This document shows, piece after piece, positions 48,588 through 60,560 of a DNA stretch of 64,000 bases. The position numbers and the translations under genes are program-made. The stretch comes from Aselliscus stoliczkanus (taxonomy: Eukaryota; Chordata; Mammalia; Chiroptera; Hipposideridae). The stretch covers positions 99,104,709 to 99,168,708 of the forward strand of contig CM066737.1 in NCBI GenBank assembly GCA_033961575.1, given 5' to 3'. Numbering within the stretch: the stretch's first letter is position 1; each line of letters opens with the position of its first letter. The notes beneath the pieces were generated by a model. The model saw only the letters and a program-made list of their open reading frames with translations, searched no databases and was not told where the DNA came from.

Positions 48588-48849
48588 CTTTTTTTTAGAA
48601 TGAAGCTAGAACTCTCAGCTGTCAAATGACATAGCAATAACATAGATGTGAATGACTCTAGTACTTCCAAAAATGAACTAGTGCCATCTGTTGCAAACAT
48701 GTTTCATGACTTTTCCAACAACCCAAAACATGATGGTATAGTTTGAGTTTCTCCCTTACCTCTTTGACTCCCAACTCCACTGGGGTTGAAGGGTGGCAAT
48801 AAACTTCCTACAATTTGACTTTTTATACCTGCATAAAAAAAGACCTTAA

Positions 48850-48988
48850 GGGCTGGCCGAGTGGCTCTTGGTTAAGAGCTGGTTCAAGAGTGCGAGCTGA
48901 GCTCTGAGCAACAGCAGTTCGATGCCCAGCCCGAGCTGAGCTGGCAACAGGTGGCAGGATGGCTCAGCTTAAAAAAAAAAGAAAAAAA
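48850..48988 (+). repeat. Single-head SINE of the GCCACCTGTTGG class, sense
   Basis: GGCTGGCCGAGTGGCTCTTG, then TGAGCTCTGAGCAACAGCAG and GGCAACAGGTGGCAGGATGG, CTCAGCTT plus poly(A). Imperfect flanking AAGACCTTAAG / AAGAACCTCTTAG. Confidence 0.9.
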
Positions 48989-49365
48989 GAACCTCTTAGA
49001 GCACAACCATAAGAGCAAAACTTGATATGTTTTATTTTGTAACAATGGGAAAGTGGATCAAGCAAGAACTATCAGTTGATGTTGAATTTGGGGGGTAGTT
49101 TTGACTCAGAGTAAGCCTTAAAACGCCTCCTCACGGATTGCTTATTGCAATAGAAAAATAGTACCTCTACAGTAGAGAAACTGACAGCCAATTAGATATA
49201 GTTGTAGCCATATTAAATTTACTGAAGTCTAATGTGGTTGTGCAAGAGAATATCCTTATTCTTAGGAAATATTAATACTCAAGTATTTAGGGGTAAAGGG
49301 CCATGCATTGTATGCAACTTTGAAAACAGTTGATAAATAATAAGATAGAAGTACAAATGATTTTT

Positions 49366-49837
49366 TTTTTTAAATACCTTTCTTTCACCTTAATTCTTTT
49401 TTTTTTTTTTTTTTATTGGGGAATTGGTGGAGGGGAACAGCGTTGGGGAATCGGGGAAGGGGAACAGACAAGTTGCTGTCTTTTTGTTCTTCAGTTTAGT
49501 TGCGGAGGATGTTGCTTCACTGTTGGTATCGTCATTGCGCTCTTCCCGGATGAGGCAGATCGGTCGCTGGCCTCTGGATGTCGCTCACCGCGGCTATTGG
49601 CAGCTCACGCTGGCTGCCGGCCGCTCACGCTGGCTGCGGGCCACTCACTGTAGCCTATGGCAGCCCACTGCAGCAGGGGCTGCAGCCCACACCATCACCG
49701 GGGCTCACACAGCCCAGCTCCAGGTGGAGCTGTTGTTAGCTATAGAGGGCAGTGTCACTGGCCCTCATGTGGGATCCGAACCGGGGCTGCTGGCATCCCA
49801 AAACCAGCGCTTAACCAATGCGCCACTCGGCCGGCCC
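49366..49837 (-). repeat. Long SINE with a 3'-transduced segment
   Basis: The SINE body (49415-49837) is followed on its 3' side by an A-run (T at 49397-49414), then 25 bp of non-SINE sequence (49372-49396) and a second A-run (T at 49361-49371). The 13-bp duplication ACAAATGATTTTT encloses everything (49353-49365 and 49838-49850). The normal TCTTT terminator after AATAAA is absent. It belongs to the same subfamily as 29801. Confidence 0.85.
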
Positions 49838-50334
49838 ACAAATGATTTTTAAAATGGGGTAAAATGGTAATGATAGGTGAATCTGAGTAAAGGATATATG
49901 AGTGTTCTTTGTAAACTTATTCTTGCAACTTTTTTTTTAAGTCTGAGATTATTTCCATGTAAGAGCCTTTTAAAATGGGTTGATTTGGGCATGAGTATTA
50001 AGGAGGTTTGCTAATCTTCGAAAAGGTTAGTTGACTAGTGAAATATTTGCAGTATTTAATCCCACAAGGAATTGTCTAGAATACGAGAAACTCCTGGAAA
50101 TCAAGAAAAAGACAAGTAGCCCAATAGAAAGATGGGCAAAGACTGAATAGACAGTAAACCAGAATGAATGGCTGATCTGTTTCTGATAGACTGGATATAC
50201 AGCTGCAATGGGTTGAAAATCATTTCAAGCAAGGAAAAACAATAACTCTTGTGCAATATTTATATAAATTAAAGCCATGCATATCTTCACAACACTATAT
50301 GTTTGAAAAATAGAGCTTCAAAAATATATTAAAC

Positions 50335-50675
50335 GGCCGGCTGAGTGGCTCATTGGTTAAGAGTTGGCTTGGGAGCGTGAGCTCTGAGCAGCAGGGCCCT
50401 TGTTGGGATCCCACATATGAGGGCCAGTGACACTGCGCCCTCTACAGCTAAGATGGTGAACAACAGCTCGACCTGGAGCAGGTGTAGGCTGCAGTGGGGC
50501 TGGCCGGCAGCTGGCGTGAGCGGCCATCCAATGGCTGGCGATCGACTCCCTCATCCAGGAAGAGTGCAATGATGATACCAACACAGGTCAGTGAAGCAAC
50601 GTCCTCCACAACTAGACTGAAGAACAAAAGGACAGCAACTTGTCTGTTCCCCTCCCCCAATTCCCCAATGAAATC
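50335..50675 (+). repeat. Long SINE without an A-tail
   Basis: Head GGCCGGCTGAGTGGCTCATT through CAGCAGGGCCC, TCTACAGCTAAGATGGTGAA and the 3' end CCCCAATGAAATC, directly followed by the duplication ATATATAAAAC (50676-50686) that mirrors ATATATTAAAC (50324-50334). No poly(A). Confidence 0.88.
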
Positions 50676-51104
50676 ATATATAAAACAGAGGAGGTGTGTC
50701 TATAACTAGAATGAAGACTGGAAGTGGGAATGAAACATAAAAAAATAATATTTAGGGGGTGCTATTGTCAGCAAGCTGTGAGCTCAAGAAGTGGATGAAT
50801 TACAAACTTGTACCTAAGATCGGTGAGGAAAAAAAGTATAAAACAGCTCCCATGCCCTAATTAACTTGGCTCAATCTTACTGGGTTAGAAACAGCTGTTT
50901 ACAGCCAAGGGACCAGCCCCCACTTGCCTGCTTTCCTGCCCAATTGTATCTAAACTTCCCTTCTCGCTTTCTCACCACAGTCGCGCCCTACTCCCGGCAC
51001 ACCTTTGGGAGTGTCAGGAACATGTTCATTACATTTTTGTGCCACAAAGGGACTCTTTTCCAAGCTTTTCGCCAAGGATCCGGATGCCAGTTCCTGAGGG
51101 TTTC

Positions 51105-51290
51105 AGCTTTTTTTTTTTTTTTTTTTTGGTATACTTTACCATCAAGTTCACCAGTTTAAAATGTAAAATTCAGTGGTTTTTTTAGTATACTTACAGAGTC
51201 AACCATCACTATAATCCTAGAACATTTTTATCATCCCCTAAAGAAACCTTGTACCTTTATTGAAGTTCATTCGGCTTTTCGTAATCATGT
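51105..51290 (-). repeat. L1M 3' fragment
   Basis: ATACTTTACCATCAAGTTCA, then ATTCAGTGGTTTTTTTAGTA and ACATTTTTATCATCCCCTAA. Reverse of an old L1M 3' end. Confidence 0.7.
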
Positions 51291-51525
51291 ATTTCTCTCT
51301 CCCCTAGGGGTGGGTGTTAAAACCTTAGAGGGCTGGTCACCACTGTCCAACAGAGAAACTTGCGGCCGAGCTCTCCTGGGAGGGATTAGCACTTGGCAGG
51401 CTATACCTGGGTACACACCTGGAGGCGAGCTGGCCATGCAAAGATGCCTTCAATATGCACGCTTTTGAAAAGATGATAAATACTCATGGCAAGTGTAAAA
51501 AGATATCCAGGGGAAAGACACCCCC

Positions 51526-51527
<2 letters not shown>

Positions 51528-51561
<34 letters not shown>
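51528..51561 (+). repeat. (CA)n microsatellite
   Basis: About 17 CA units upstream of the MAP7D2 CpG island. Confidence 0.95.
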
Positions 51562-51564
<3 letters not shown>

Positions 51565-51729
51565 TCCCTGACCCTACTCCCTAGTCGCCGCGTTTAGCAG
51601 TTTCTCCTGTCTTCCCACGTTGGCACCCGCACAAGGGGCGTTTGTTTGAGGTCCTGGCCACGAACTGTTTCCAGAGCTCCTCCGCTGAGTATGTACGTGG
51701 ACGCCTAGCGTGTGTGAACGTATGCGAGA

Positions 51730-52900
<1,171 letters not shown>

Positions 52901-53184
52901 CGGGGCTGCGGCCCCCTCGTGTGGCAGCGCGACGCCTTAGTTTCCCAGCCCGTGTGGCTGCGGCTGCTTGGAGCTGTGGAAAGCTGGTCCCCGGACTGGC
53001 TGCCCAGAAATGAGAGGAGCAGGGGAGATGTTGAGGACATTTGTCAGAATTTTAGATAAGCAGGTCTCGCGTCTTCTAACGTTCTGAAAAGTAGTTGCAG
53101 GTAGTACGGGGGTGTAAGCAGCGTGGAAATTGATTTCAAGCTGGTTTTCTTGGCAACACTTTTTTTTTAAGTTAATGTGAGCTA

Positions 53185-53285
53185 TTTTTAAAACACTTTT
53201 CATTGCAGTATAACATGCCTACCACAGAAGCGTACATCTTAAGTGTAAGATTCAAAGAATTACCACTTCGTGAAGATCTGCACAT
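53185..53285 (-). repeat. L1M 3' fragment
   Basis: TTTTCATTGCAGTATAACAT, then TACATCTTAAGTGTAAGATT. Degraded. Confidence 0.5.
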
Positions 53286-55284
53286 TTTATATAAGGTGTA
53301 CCAAGGAAGGGAAAGAAATCAAGGGAAAGTCACTTGAAACATGTTTTTCATTGGGGGGCGGGGAGGTATTTGTGATTGAGCCCTCATTTGCATCATGCAT
53401 AGGAGGAGGAGGTGGCTTAAATCTTCCACAATTTGCAGTTTTCATCATGCATTTTATAAGGCAGAATTTAACAAATATGTCAGGATAGTGATACAAATAC
53501 TGTAAATACGGACTTCAGTTTTCATCCTTTTTGCTCCACGAACTCTGCTACATCTGCTAGGGAAGAACCCAGAACCCACTGTGGAGGGCGGAAAAAAACA
53601 ACTTACCCTCCACCTTTCAAATTCTCCCAGCTGTGCTAATAATCAGACTAACAGGAGAAAATGTACAAAGTTTATCACAGATGTACATACCAGGGTGTCA
53701 AAAGATATGAGACCCCAAACACATTGGGCAGTTGAGGCTTATATACCATTCTGGACAAGGGGTTCGAGAAACGGGGTCTGGATTCCAAAGGGGAAGTAGG
53801 TAGTTCACTAGTGGGAGAAAGAGCAAACCTATGGTAAACAAACTCTTCCTGGGCCATCCTGAAACGGGACCCAGAGGGAAACAGGCTTTGCTAGATTTCT
53901 TCCTGTTCATCGTGTGTGCTAATTCATATGTGCCAGGGTGATTATGCTGATACCCTTCCTTTAAGCAGTTTTTTCTATCTGAATTCCTTTAGGCAGGAAG
54001 GGGGGTGGGAGTCAAAGGTACTTTCTGAGTCTTGTTTCTTAATAACCAGCTTCAATCAATATCCCAAAAGGCACATTTTGGGCTGACAAAACTTTGGTCC
54101 CTCTTACCACTCCCAAACCCATCAGAACCAGCCTTTGGGGGAGGTGTTGAAGTTCACATTTTTATTTGGTTGGAAATTTAAATAATAGGTTATTTCGATA
54201 TTTCAGAGGCAGGGAGGGGCTGTATGATCAGGCCTGAAATTTATCTGTGGGATTTTAAGTTGTTTGAAGGAACTTAATAAGGAGGGCATTCTAATTAAAT
54301 TCAGGTTGGAAACCTTATTGTGGAACCATTTAATGCACTCTACTGATATTAAGATCAGCTTAAAGCAATTTTCTGTCATTTAAAATGGAAAATATGGAAA
54401 AATATGTGAAGGTTTAAAATATTAAATAAACTATGTGCATTAGGATTGGTGTAGAACAATTAAAGTGTTCAGTTTGTTTCTTTGAAGGTTCGTGAGGTCA
54501 GGTACTTAGAAAAATAATGTCATCCTCAGAAAAGTCTTGATTATTGAGGTTTTATCATAACCCAACCTGGAATCTGATCATTCTTCGGTTGCCTAAGGTC
54601 TTATCATTCCTGATGAGACTCAGCCCTGCATATTTTGAGGGTCAATTTTTGTTCCTAAAGTTGTGCTGAGTGCTGTGAGCACTGGAAAAGACTGAAAGGC
54701 CTGCGATGTGTAGGCTCTCTGACAATTTCACGTCCACACATTGGGGAAATGGATATGAGTTGGCACGTGGTTTTCCTGGGAGCCGTTGTAGAAGGTGGCG
54801 AGGGAGTACCTCAGGATGTTTCCTCAAGCAACGGGTTCTTCCTATATTGAAATCCTGTGCATGTTCCCATTATCCACCAGTAATGCTTTCTTTCCTTTTA
54901 ATTACGCCCCCTTCCATGGAAATTTCCATGGAAATGGTGTTATATGCACTATGTAATTAAGGAGGAGCAAGCACCTGTTGCTTGGATCTGCTTAAATACC
55001 TTTGCCAGCAGGTAGAATCATCAGATCTCAGCTGTCAGACTGCCTCAGTTTCACATAAGTCCTGTGTTCCTCTCAGCCTGAAATGCCTGCCCTTTTGCTT
55101 TGGGGGTTCACTTCCTCTAGGCTCCTCTCAGAGGAGGAACGCCCTCTTGTCTGTGCCTGTGGCATTTCCAGCGAAGCATTCTTCTTATTCTGCGTATGTC
55201 ACATTAACCTTCCAGTTCCCCTCGGGTGCCCACCGAAAGCAGGACCCTGTACTGATGGCTACTGCTGTCGCTAGAACTGGGAGT

Positions 55285-55500
55285 AGATTGAGGTCCAGAG
55301 AGCCTGGGTATGAATGCCACCTCTCTCCTTCCTGCTGTCTTACCTTGGGGACGTTATGTGACATCTCTGAGCTTCTGTTTTCTCATCTTTAAAATAAGCT
55401 AAAGAGCAACACAGGGAGATAGGAGCACTGCTTTGAGGATGAAGGAATTAATATCTGGAAAGCAGTGCCTACCACAGTATGTGCTCAAGCTGGAGGGTGT
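55285..55500 (+). repeat. MIR SINE
   Basis: GCCTGGGTATGAATGCCACC, CTTCTGTTTTCTCATCTTTA and AAAGCAGTGCCTACCACAGT are sense MIR phrases. Confidence 0.7.
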
Positions 55501-55850
55501 AGAGGTACAAGCTGGAAATTCAGGGGCATCTTCCCCTGGGGCCCAGAGTAGGGTGGGGCTGGGTAGGAAAGGCTGAAAGTAGGCCCTAAGGAATCAGAGT
55601 TCTTCATTTCTCAAAGTTGCATTTTACATCATTCTTGAACACTTTAATCCTGAAACTGCTTGGACCTAAGAAGAGCAAGTTGAGTTTGTGCGTGTATATT
55701 AACATCTCCAGTCCCTTTGGCAACAGGTCAGTAGGGAAAGATACAAAGTTGGATTTGGTCCGGGGCTTCTGGCTTTTTTAGTGAGGGCACTATAGGACTT
55801 TGACTTGGCAGGATCTTCAGGGCAAACTGCTGAAAGAGAAAGGTTTCTCC

Positions 55851-56045
55851 TTTTTTTTTTTAATTAAAAAAAAAAATTATTGGGGAACAGCCATGGTCAC
55901 TGGTTACACATTGCTTTCATGCTACAATGGCATAGTTGACAATTTTAAGGAGGGCGCAGCTCACAGTAGCCCATGCGGGGATCGAACCAGCAACCTTGGT
56001 GTTATCAGCACCACGCTCCAGCCAATTGAGCTAACTGGTCACCCC
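55851..56045 (-). repeat. VES-like SINE with VES-type head
   Basis: Reversed copy of the 27545 type: TATTGGGGAACAGCCATGGT, then GCGGGGATCGAACCAGCAAC and GAGCTAACTGGTCACCCC. Duplication AAAGGTTTCTC / AAAGGTTTCCC. Confidence 0.88.
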
Positions 56046-57002
56046 AAAAGGTTTCCCTTCTGATGTCCCAACCCTGGTGACACAACTGGCTAAAGTCTGT
56101 CATTTCTGTTTTTAACCCTTCTTCCTCTCCAAGATTAAAGGATGTTTTCCTCTCATCCAGATGCCCCATCTTCTGCAGTGGTTTGTTTTTTAAGAGAACA
56201 CCTGGTCTTCAGTGTAATTATACTGACTGACTTATAAAACAGGATTTGCAGGGTTGATTTGGGCGGGTGAAAGATGGGGATTTGGGGGGCGGGGTGCTGG
56301 TAAATAGCCTGGTGGGCCTTGTTGGGAGGACTTAACAAGTTATAACTTGTAATGTGCTCAGCATAGTAAATGCTCCCGGGGCAGGTGGTATGATGCTGGC
56401 CCTGCCCTCCATCCTCTTTTGAACGAATTACACCAGAGGAAGGAAGAGGTGATGGGTGAGGATGGCTGCCCTTGGGGCGCCGTGGCCCAGAAGGGCTTGC
56501 TCACTGTCCACCTCACGTCTGAGGGGAACACCTTTGAATGTGGAGTCCGCCGGCTTGGCATCTGAGGCGCTGGGGCAGGCGATGTCTCAAGGTCCTCTCT
56601 TCCTGAATGTGGACCTGATCTGCTTTTCTGTTGGGAAACATTGCTTTCCTCTTGCCTAGGGAGCTTTCTTTTTAAAAGCCTTGTGGTTAGCAGAGTTCAG
56701 ATTGTAATTTAAGCAAAAGGAAAGCAGGTCTGAGTGAGCCGCACACACACAAAGAATTTGAGGGAACAGCTGGCAGCAGTCATGCCCAATGCCCATGATC
56801 CCTTGGAATGGCGGGGTCTGTCCTCAGGGTACATAGCTCCTGGCTGGCACTGTGTTCATTCACTATTTGAAAATACACACTTTTCCTCTTAATGCCAGAT
56901 AGGCTGGTGTAGCCCCCAGACAACCAACCCCATGGAGTGCTTCTTGTTCCTTTGTCATTTAACCCTCTTCATTTTTACCCTCCCTTGCCTGTTTGTGTAA
57001 TG

Positions 57003-57640
57003 ATAGCTTGATTGAGACAACATTCACGTGTCACCCATTTCACCCATTTAAAATGCACAAATCAGGGCCGGCCGAGTGGCGCATTGGTTAAGAGCTGGCT
57101 TGGGATGCCAGCTCTGAGCAGCAGGGCTCTGGTTCGGATCCCATGTGAGGGCCAGTGATGCTGCGCCATCTACAGCTAAGATGGTGAACAACAGCTCGAC
57201 CGGACTGGGCTGCCATGAGTCCCTGGCGACAGCATAGGCTGCAGTGGGGCTGGCCGGCAGTTGGCGTGTGCTTTTGTGAGCTGCTGTGAGCCACAGCGAG
57301 TGGCCGTCCAATAGCCGGTGAGCGACTGCCTCACCTGGGAAGAGCACAATGATAATACCAACATGGGCCAGTGAAGCGATGTCCTCTACAGCTAGACTGA
57401 AGAACAAAAGGACAGCAATTTGTCTGTAGCCCAATGCTGTTCCCTCTCCCCAATTCCCCAATAAAATCTTTAAAAAAAAATTAAAAAAATAAAATAAAAT
57501 GCACAAATCAGTGGTTTTCAGTATATCCACAGAGTTGTATAATCATCACCACAATCAATTTTAGAACATTTTCATCACCCCACAGGGAAAGCCCATCCCC
57601 ATTAGCTGCCATTCCCCATTCCCCTCCTGCCCATCCCAGG
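57003..57640 (-). repeat. L1M 3' fragment split by a SINE
   Basis: TAGCTTGATTGAGACAACAT, resuming as GTGGTTTTCAGTATATCCAC, ATCATCACCACAATCAATTT and GAACATTTTCATCACCCCAC. Confidence 0.75.
57065..57495 (+). repeat. Long T+ SINE inside L1M
   Basis: Exact 15-bp duplication AAAATGCACAAATCA at 57050-57064 and 57496-57510. Head GGGCCGGCCGAGTGGCGCAT, 3' end CCCCAATAAAATCTTTAAAA. Confidence 0.96.
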
Positions 57641-58019
57641 CCGCCACCCATGTACTCTGTCTCTGTAGACACTGCTAGGCTTCTGCCATGGCAGCCTTCA
57701 GCCTTTGGTGCATGCATATGTGCTTGTCCAGAAGTCCATGGGTGGGATGGGGGGAGGGAATCTTCATGCATCAGAGGTTCTGCTGCACCATTCTGCTGCA
57801 CACTCCATCCTGCAGATCCGGGACTGGCTTGCCCTGCACAGCCTGCCTTTTCACCGTCTGTGTGTCTCGCTGCTCGGGGCCTGCCGAGCCCTCGGAACCT
57901 GGCAGTCACATTCTGCACATGTGTTCATTTTAGCTCCTCAAGTACCATTATAAGCCCTTGTCACACGTTATTTTACTTCCTTCCTCGCAAACACCGTTTA
58001 TACTGTTTCTATCCTCATT

Positions 58020-58470
58020 TTAGAGATGTTTCAATGATCTATTCCTGTGAAACAAACCACTGCAAGCTTATTATTTGTCATGATTCTGGGGGATTGTAGG
58101 GCTCAGTTGTGCAGTTAGTGGTTCTTTTGCTCCATGTGGTGTCAGCTGCAGTCGGCTGGGAGCTCAGTGGGCTTGAAGTGTCCAAGAAGGCGTCTCATGG
58201 TCCAGGTGTCTAGTCACAGGGAGACTGTCCTGGACTCCACACTGCGTGGCAGCTGCACTGCACCAGTGAGGAAGCAGAAGATGCCAGCACTGTTAAGGCC
58301 TGGGCTTCGAAGTCCCAGAAGGTCACTTTTGCTGCATTCGGTAGTCAAAGCAAGTCATAAAGCCAGCACTGATTCAGGGAGAGGGGACATAGACTCGTTG
58401 ATGGGAGGGGTGGTAAGTGTTTACCTGGAGTGGAGGAAAATTGCTTTGGGAGATTCTCTACTGCAACAGG
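58020..58470 (-). repeat. MaLR/ERVL LTR remnant
   Basis: CCTGTGAAACAAACCACTGC, then CATGATTCTGGGGGATTGTA, GGGCTCAGTTGTGCAGTTAG and CATGTGGTGTCAGCTGCAGT resemble a reversed MLT-type LTR. Confidence 0.6.
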
Positions 58471-58479
58471 TAAGTCCAT

Positions 58480-58590
58480 TGAAATTAAGAGAGCTTAAGT
58501 AATTTGTTCAAGGCCATACAGTAAGTGGCAAGCCCGGCTTCACACCCAGGTTTGTTTGACTCTCGAGTTAAGTATTTTTAACTTCATGCC
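58480..58590 (-). repeat. MIR fragment
   Basis: GCTTAAGTAATTTGTTCAAG, GCCATACAGTAAGTGGCAAG and CACACCCAGGTTTGTTTGAC. Confidence 0.6.
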
Positions 58591-58817
58591 ACTATGATTT
58601 CCGAGATGGAATATAACTAACTCCTTTTGCACTTGGGCTGTACCTCCCACATCTTCTGTACCCCTCTCAAGACCAATTCAGTACTATTGATCTACATTTT
58701 ATGAGGATTTTATGTATCTTTTCCTTAGTACACAGTTGTTTTTCTCCCCATGAGTGATGAGGACCCTCATTTCTTAGAATTACAGCACAAAATTTTATTA
58801 ACTAAAATGCTTAAAGG

Positions 58818-58919
58818 AGGGCTGGCCGAGTGGCGTGGTGGTTAAGTGCTGGCTTGGGAAGCCAGCAGCCCCGGTTTGGGTCCCACATATGAGGGCCAGT
58901 GACACTGCCCTCAAAAAAA
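58818..58919 (+). repeat. Short tRNA-derived SINE
   Basis: Duplication AAAATGCTTAAAGG (58804-58817) and AAAATGCTTAGAGG (58920-58933). GGCTGGCCGAGTGGCGTGGT to CACTGCCCTC plus A-tail. Confidence 0.95.
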
Positions 58920-59568
58920 AAAATGCTTAGAGGCAGAGAAGTTCCATGTAACATAATTTTGGTTTGCCAGGAAAGAACCCCCACCCTCTCTGTGCTAGCC
59001 TTTATTATTGGGTCTGGAAGATCTCCTTAGTACACTTTCCTGTTGTTTGACACTGCATGGGGTGTGACTGAGGACTATGGCACTTGGGTCATCGCTCCAG
59101 AAGGCTGATGGAAGGTTCTTGTTATACTCGAGGCCAGTGTGTCTCCAACTGACTCTGGTGAAGGGCCAGTTTGGGTTGTTTTTTTTTTCTTTCTAATTTT
59201 CAATCTGTTGTTGACCAGTATCTTTGTAAAATGCAATAAAAAGACTTCCTAGAAAAACAAAATATAAAAGACATGGAAAATACAAGTCCCAATATTTAAA
59301 TATTAGATTAGATATTAAGTTCCAAGGTATCAATGGATATCAGATTACTCTGTCAAATTGCTATAAATGTTTCGAAATGCATGCTTTCAATGTATGCCCT
59401 TATTGTGGATGATAATGAACAATAAAGAGGCTGGCACCATCTACGGGCCACACTCTGAGTAACCCTGCCCTGGGCCAGCATTCCTAAAGGGTGCGGTACA
59501 CAAGAAGGTTTTAGGAACACATGGACAAACTTATCCCTTCAATTTTGGATTAAAAGTTCTGTGGATTC

Positions 59569-60100
59569 TTTTTCTTTCTTTCTTTCTTTTGTTGTATTTA
59601 TCCCTGAGCATTTCATATTTATCCTTGAGCATTTCATATTTTTGATGCAATTAGAATGGTTTTTGTTTTTTGTTTTTCTTTAAAGATTTTATTGGGGAAT
59701 TAGGGGAAAGGGACAGCGTTGGGGAACCGGGGAAGGGGAACAGACAAGTTGCTGTCCCTCTGTTCTTCAGTCTAGTTGTAGAGGACATTGCTTCACTGGC
59801 CCATGTAGGTATCATCATTGCGCTCTTCTCGGGTGAGGCAGATCGGTCGCCGGCCTCTGGACGGCCGCTCACAGCGGCTCTTGGCAGCTCACACCAGCTG
59901 CCAGCCACTGACGCTGGCTGCCAGCCACTCACTGTAGCCTATGGCAGCCCCGGGGACTCACAGCAGCCCAGCTCCAGGTGGAGCTGTTGTTCACCATCTT
60001 AGCTGTAGAGGGCAGTGTCACTGGCCCTCATATGTGGGATCTGAACTGGGGCCGCTGGCATCCCAAGCCAGCTCTTAACCAACACGCCACTCAGCCAGCC
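59569..60100 (-). repeat. Long SINE with a 69-bp 3'-transduced segment
   Basis: SINE body about 59684-60100. Beyond its A-rich tail (T-rich 59660-59683 on +) lie 69 bp of non-SINE sequence (59591-59659) and then a second A-rich run (TTTTTCTTTCTTTC at 59569-59590). The duplication CTGTGGATTC encloses the whole block (59559-59568 and 60101-60110). The extra segment resembles L1 and contains a 21-bp tandem duplication beginning ATTTATCC at 59596 and 59617. Confidence 0.8.
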
Positions 60101-60224
60101 CTGTGGATTCATTAATTGTATTGTAAAAATACAACTAGTACACCAAACTCAAATTTCATGAATATTTTCAGAATGAGTAAAAGTGAAAAGAAAAACACCT
60201 CAATTTAAAGAAAAACTAAATGAT

Positions 60225-60560
60225 AGTATAGGCTGGTGCTGGCTAATGCAGATAGAATTCTGGCCACATATGTAATCCTAAATTTTCTAATAGGTACATT
60301 AAAAAAAAGTAAAAACAAACAAGTGAAATTAACATAATAATACAATTTATTTAGCCCAACATATGCAAAATATTATTTCAGCATATAATTAATATAAAGA
60401 ATCATTAATGAGCTGTCTTACATTCTGTTCTTTGCACCATCTTCTAAAACCCTCTGTATTTTATACTTCCAGCATGTCTCCATTTTGGACCAGTCGTATT
60501 TCAAGTACTCTGTAGCCAACGGTGGCTAGCATATTGGACAGCGCTGATCTGGAACATTTT
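60225..60560. mobile_element. hAT-Charlie element remnant
   Basis: GAATTCTGGCCACATATGTA, GTGAAATTAACATAATAATA, ATTTCAAGTACTCTGTAGCC and ATATTGGACAGCGCTGATCT belong to a common Charlie-type family. Confidence 0.7.

Larger units (their letters stand above)
47375..48726 (-). mobile_element. Mariner DNA transposon, full length, inactivated
   Basis: Inverted ends TTGTCGGAAAAGTCATGA at 47380 and TCATGACTTTTCCAACAA (ending 48721) bracket about 1350 bp, or about 1240 bp without the SINE nested at 48015-48118. That is normal mariner length. The flanking TA is no longer clean on the left. The minus strand carries a broken transposase. The element is intergenic. Confidence 0.92.
43560..51690. other. 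Intergenic region between EIF1AX and MAP7D2
   Basis: Contains SINEs, a solo LTR (44245-45349), a Charlie MITE and a dead mariner. No host gene recognised. 45360-46360 and 46850-47370 show no element I can name. Confidence 0.8.
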
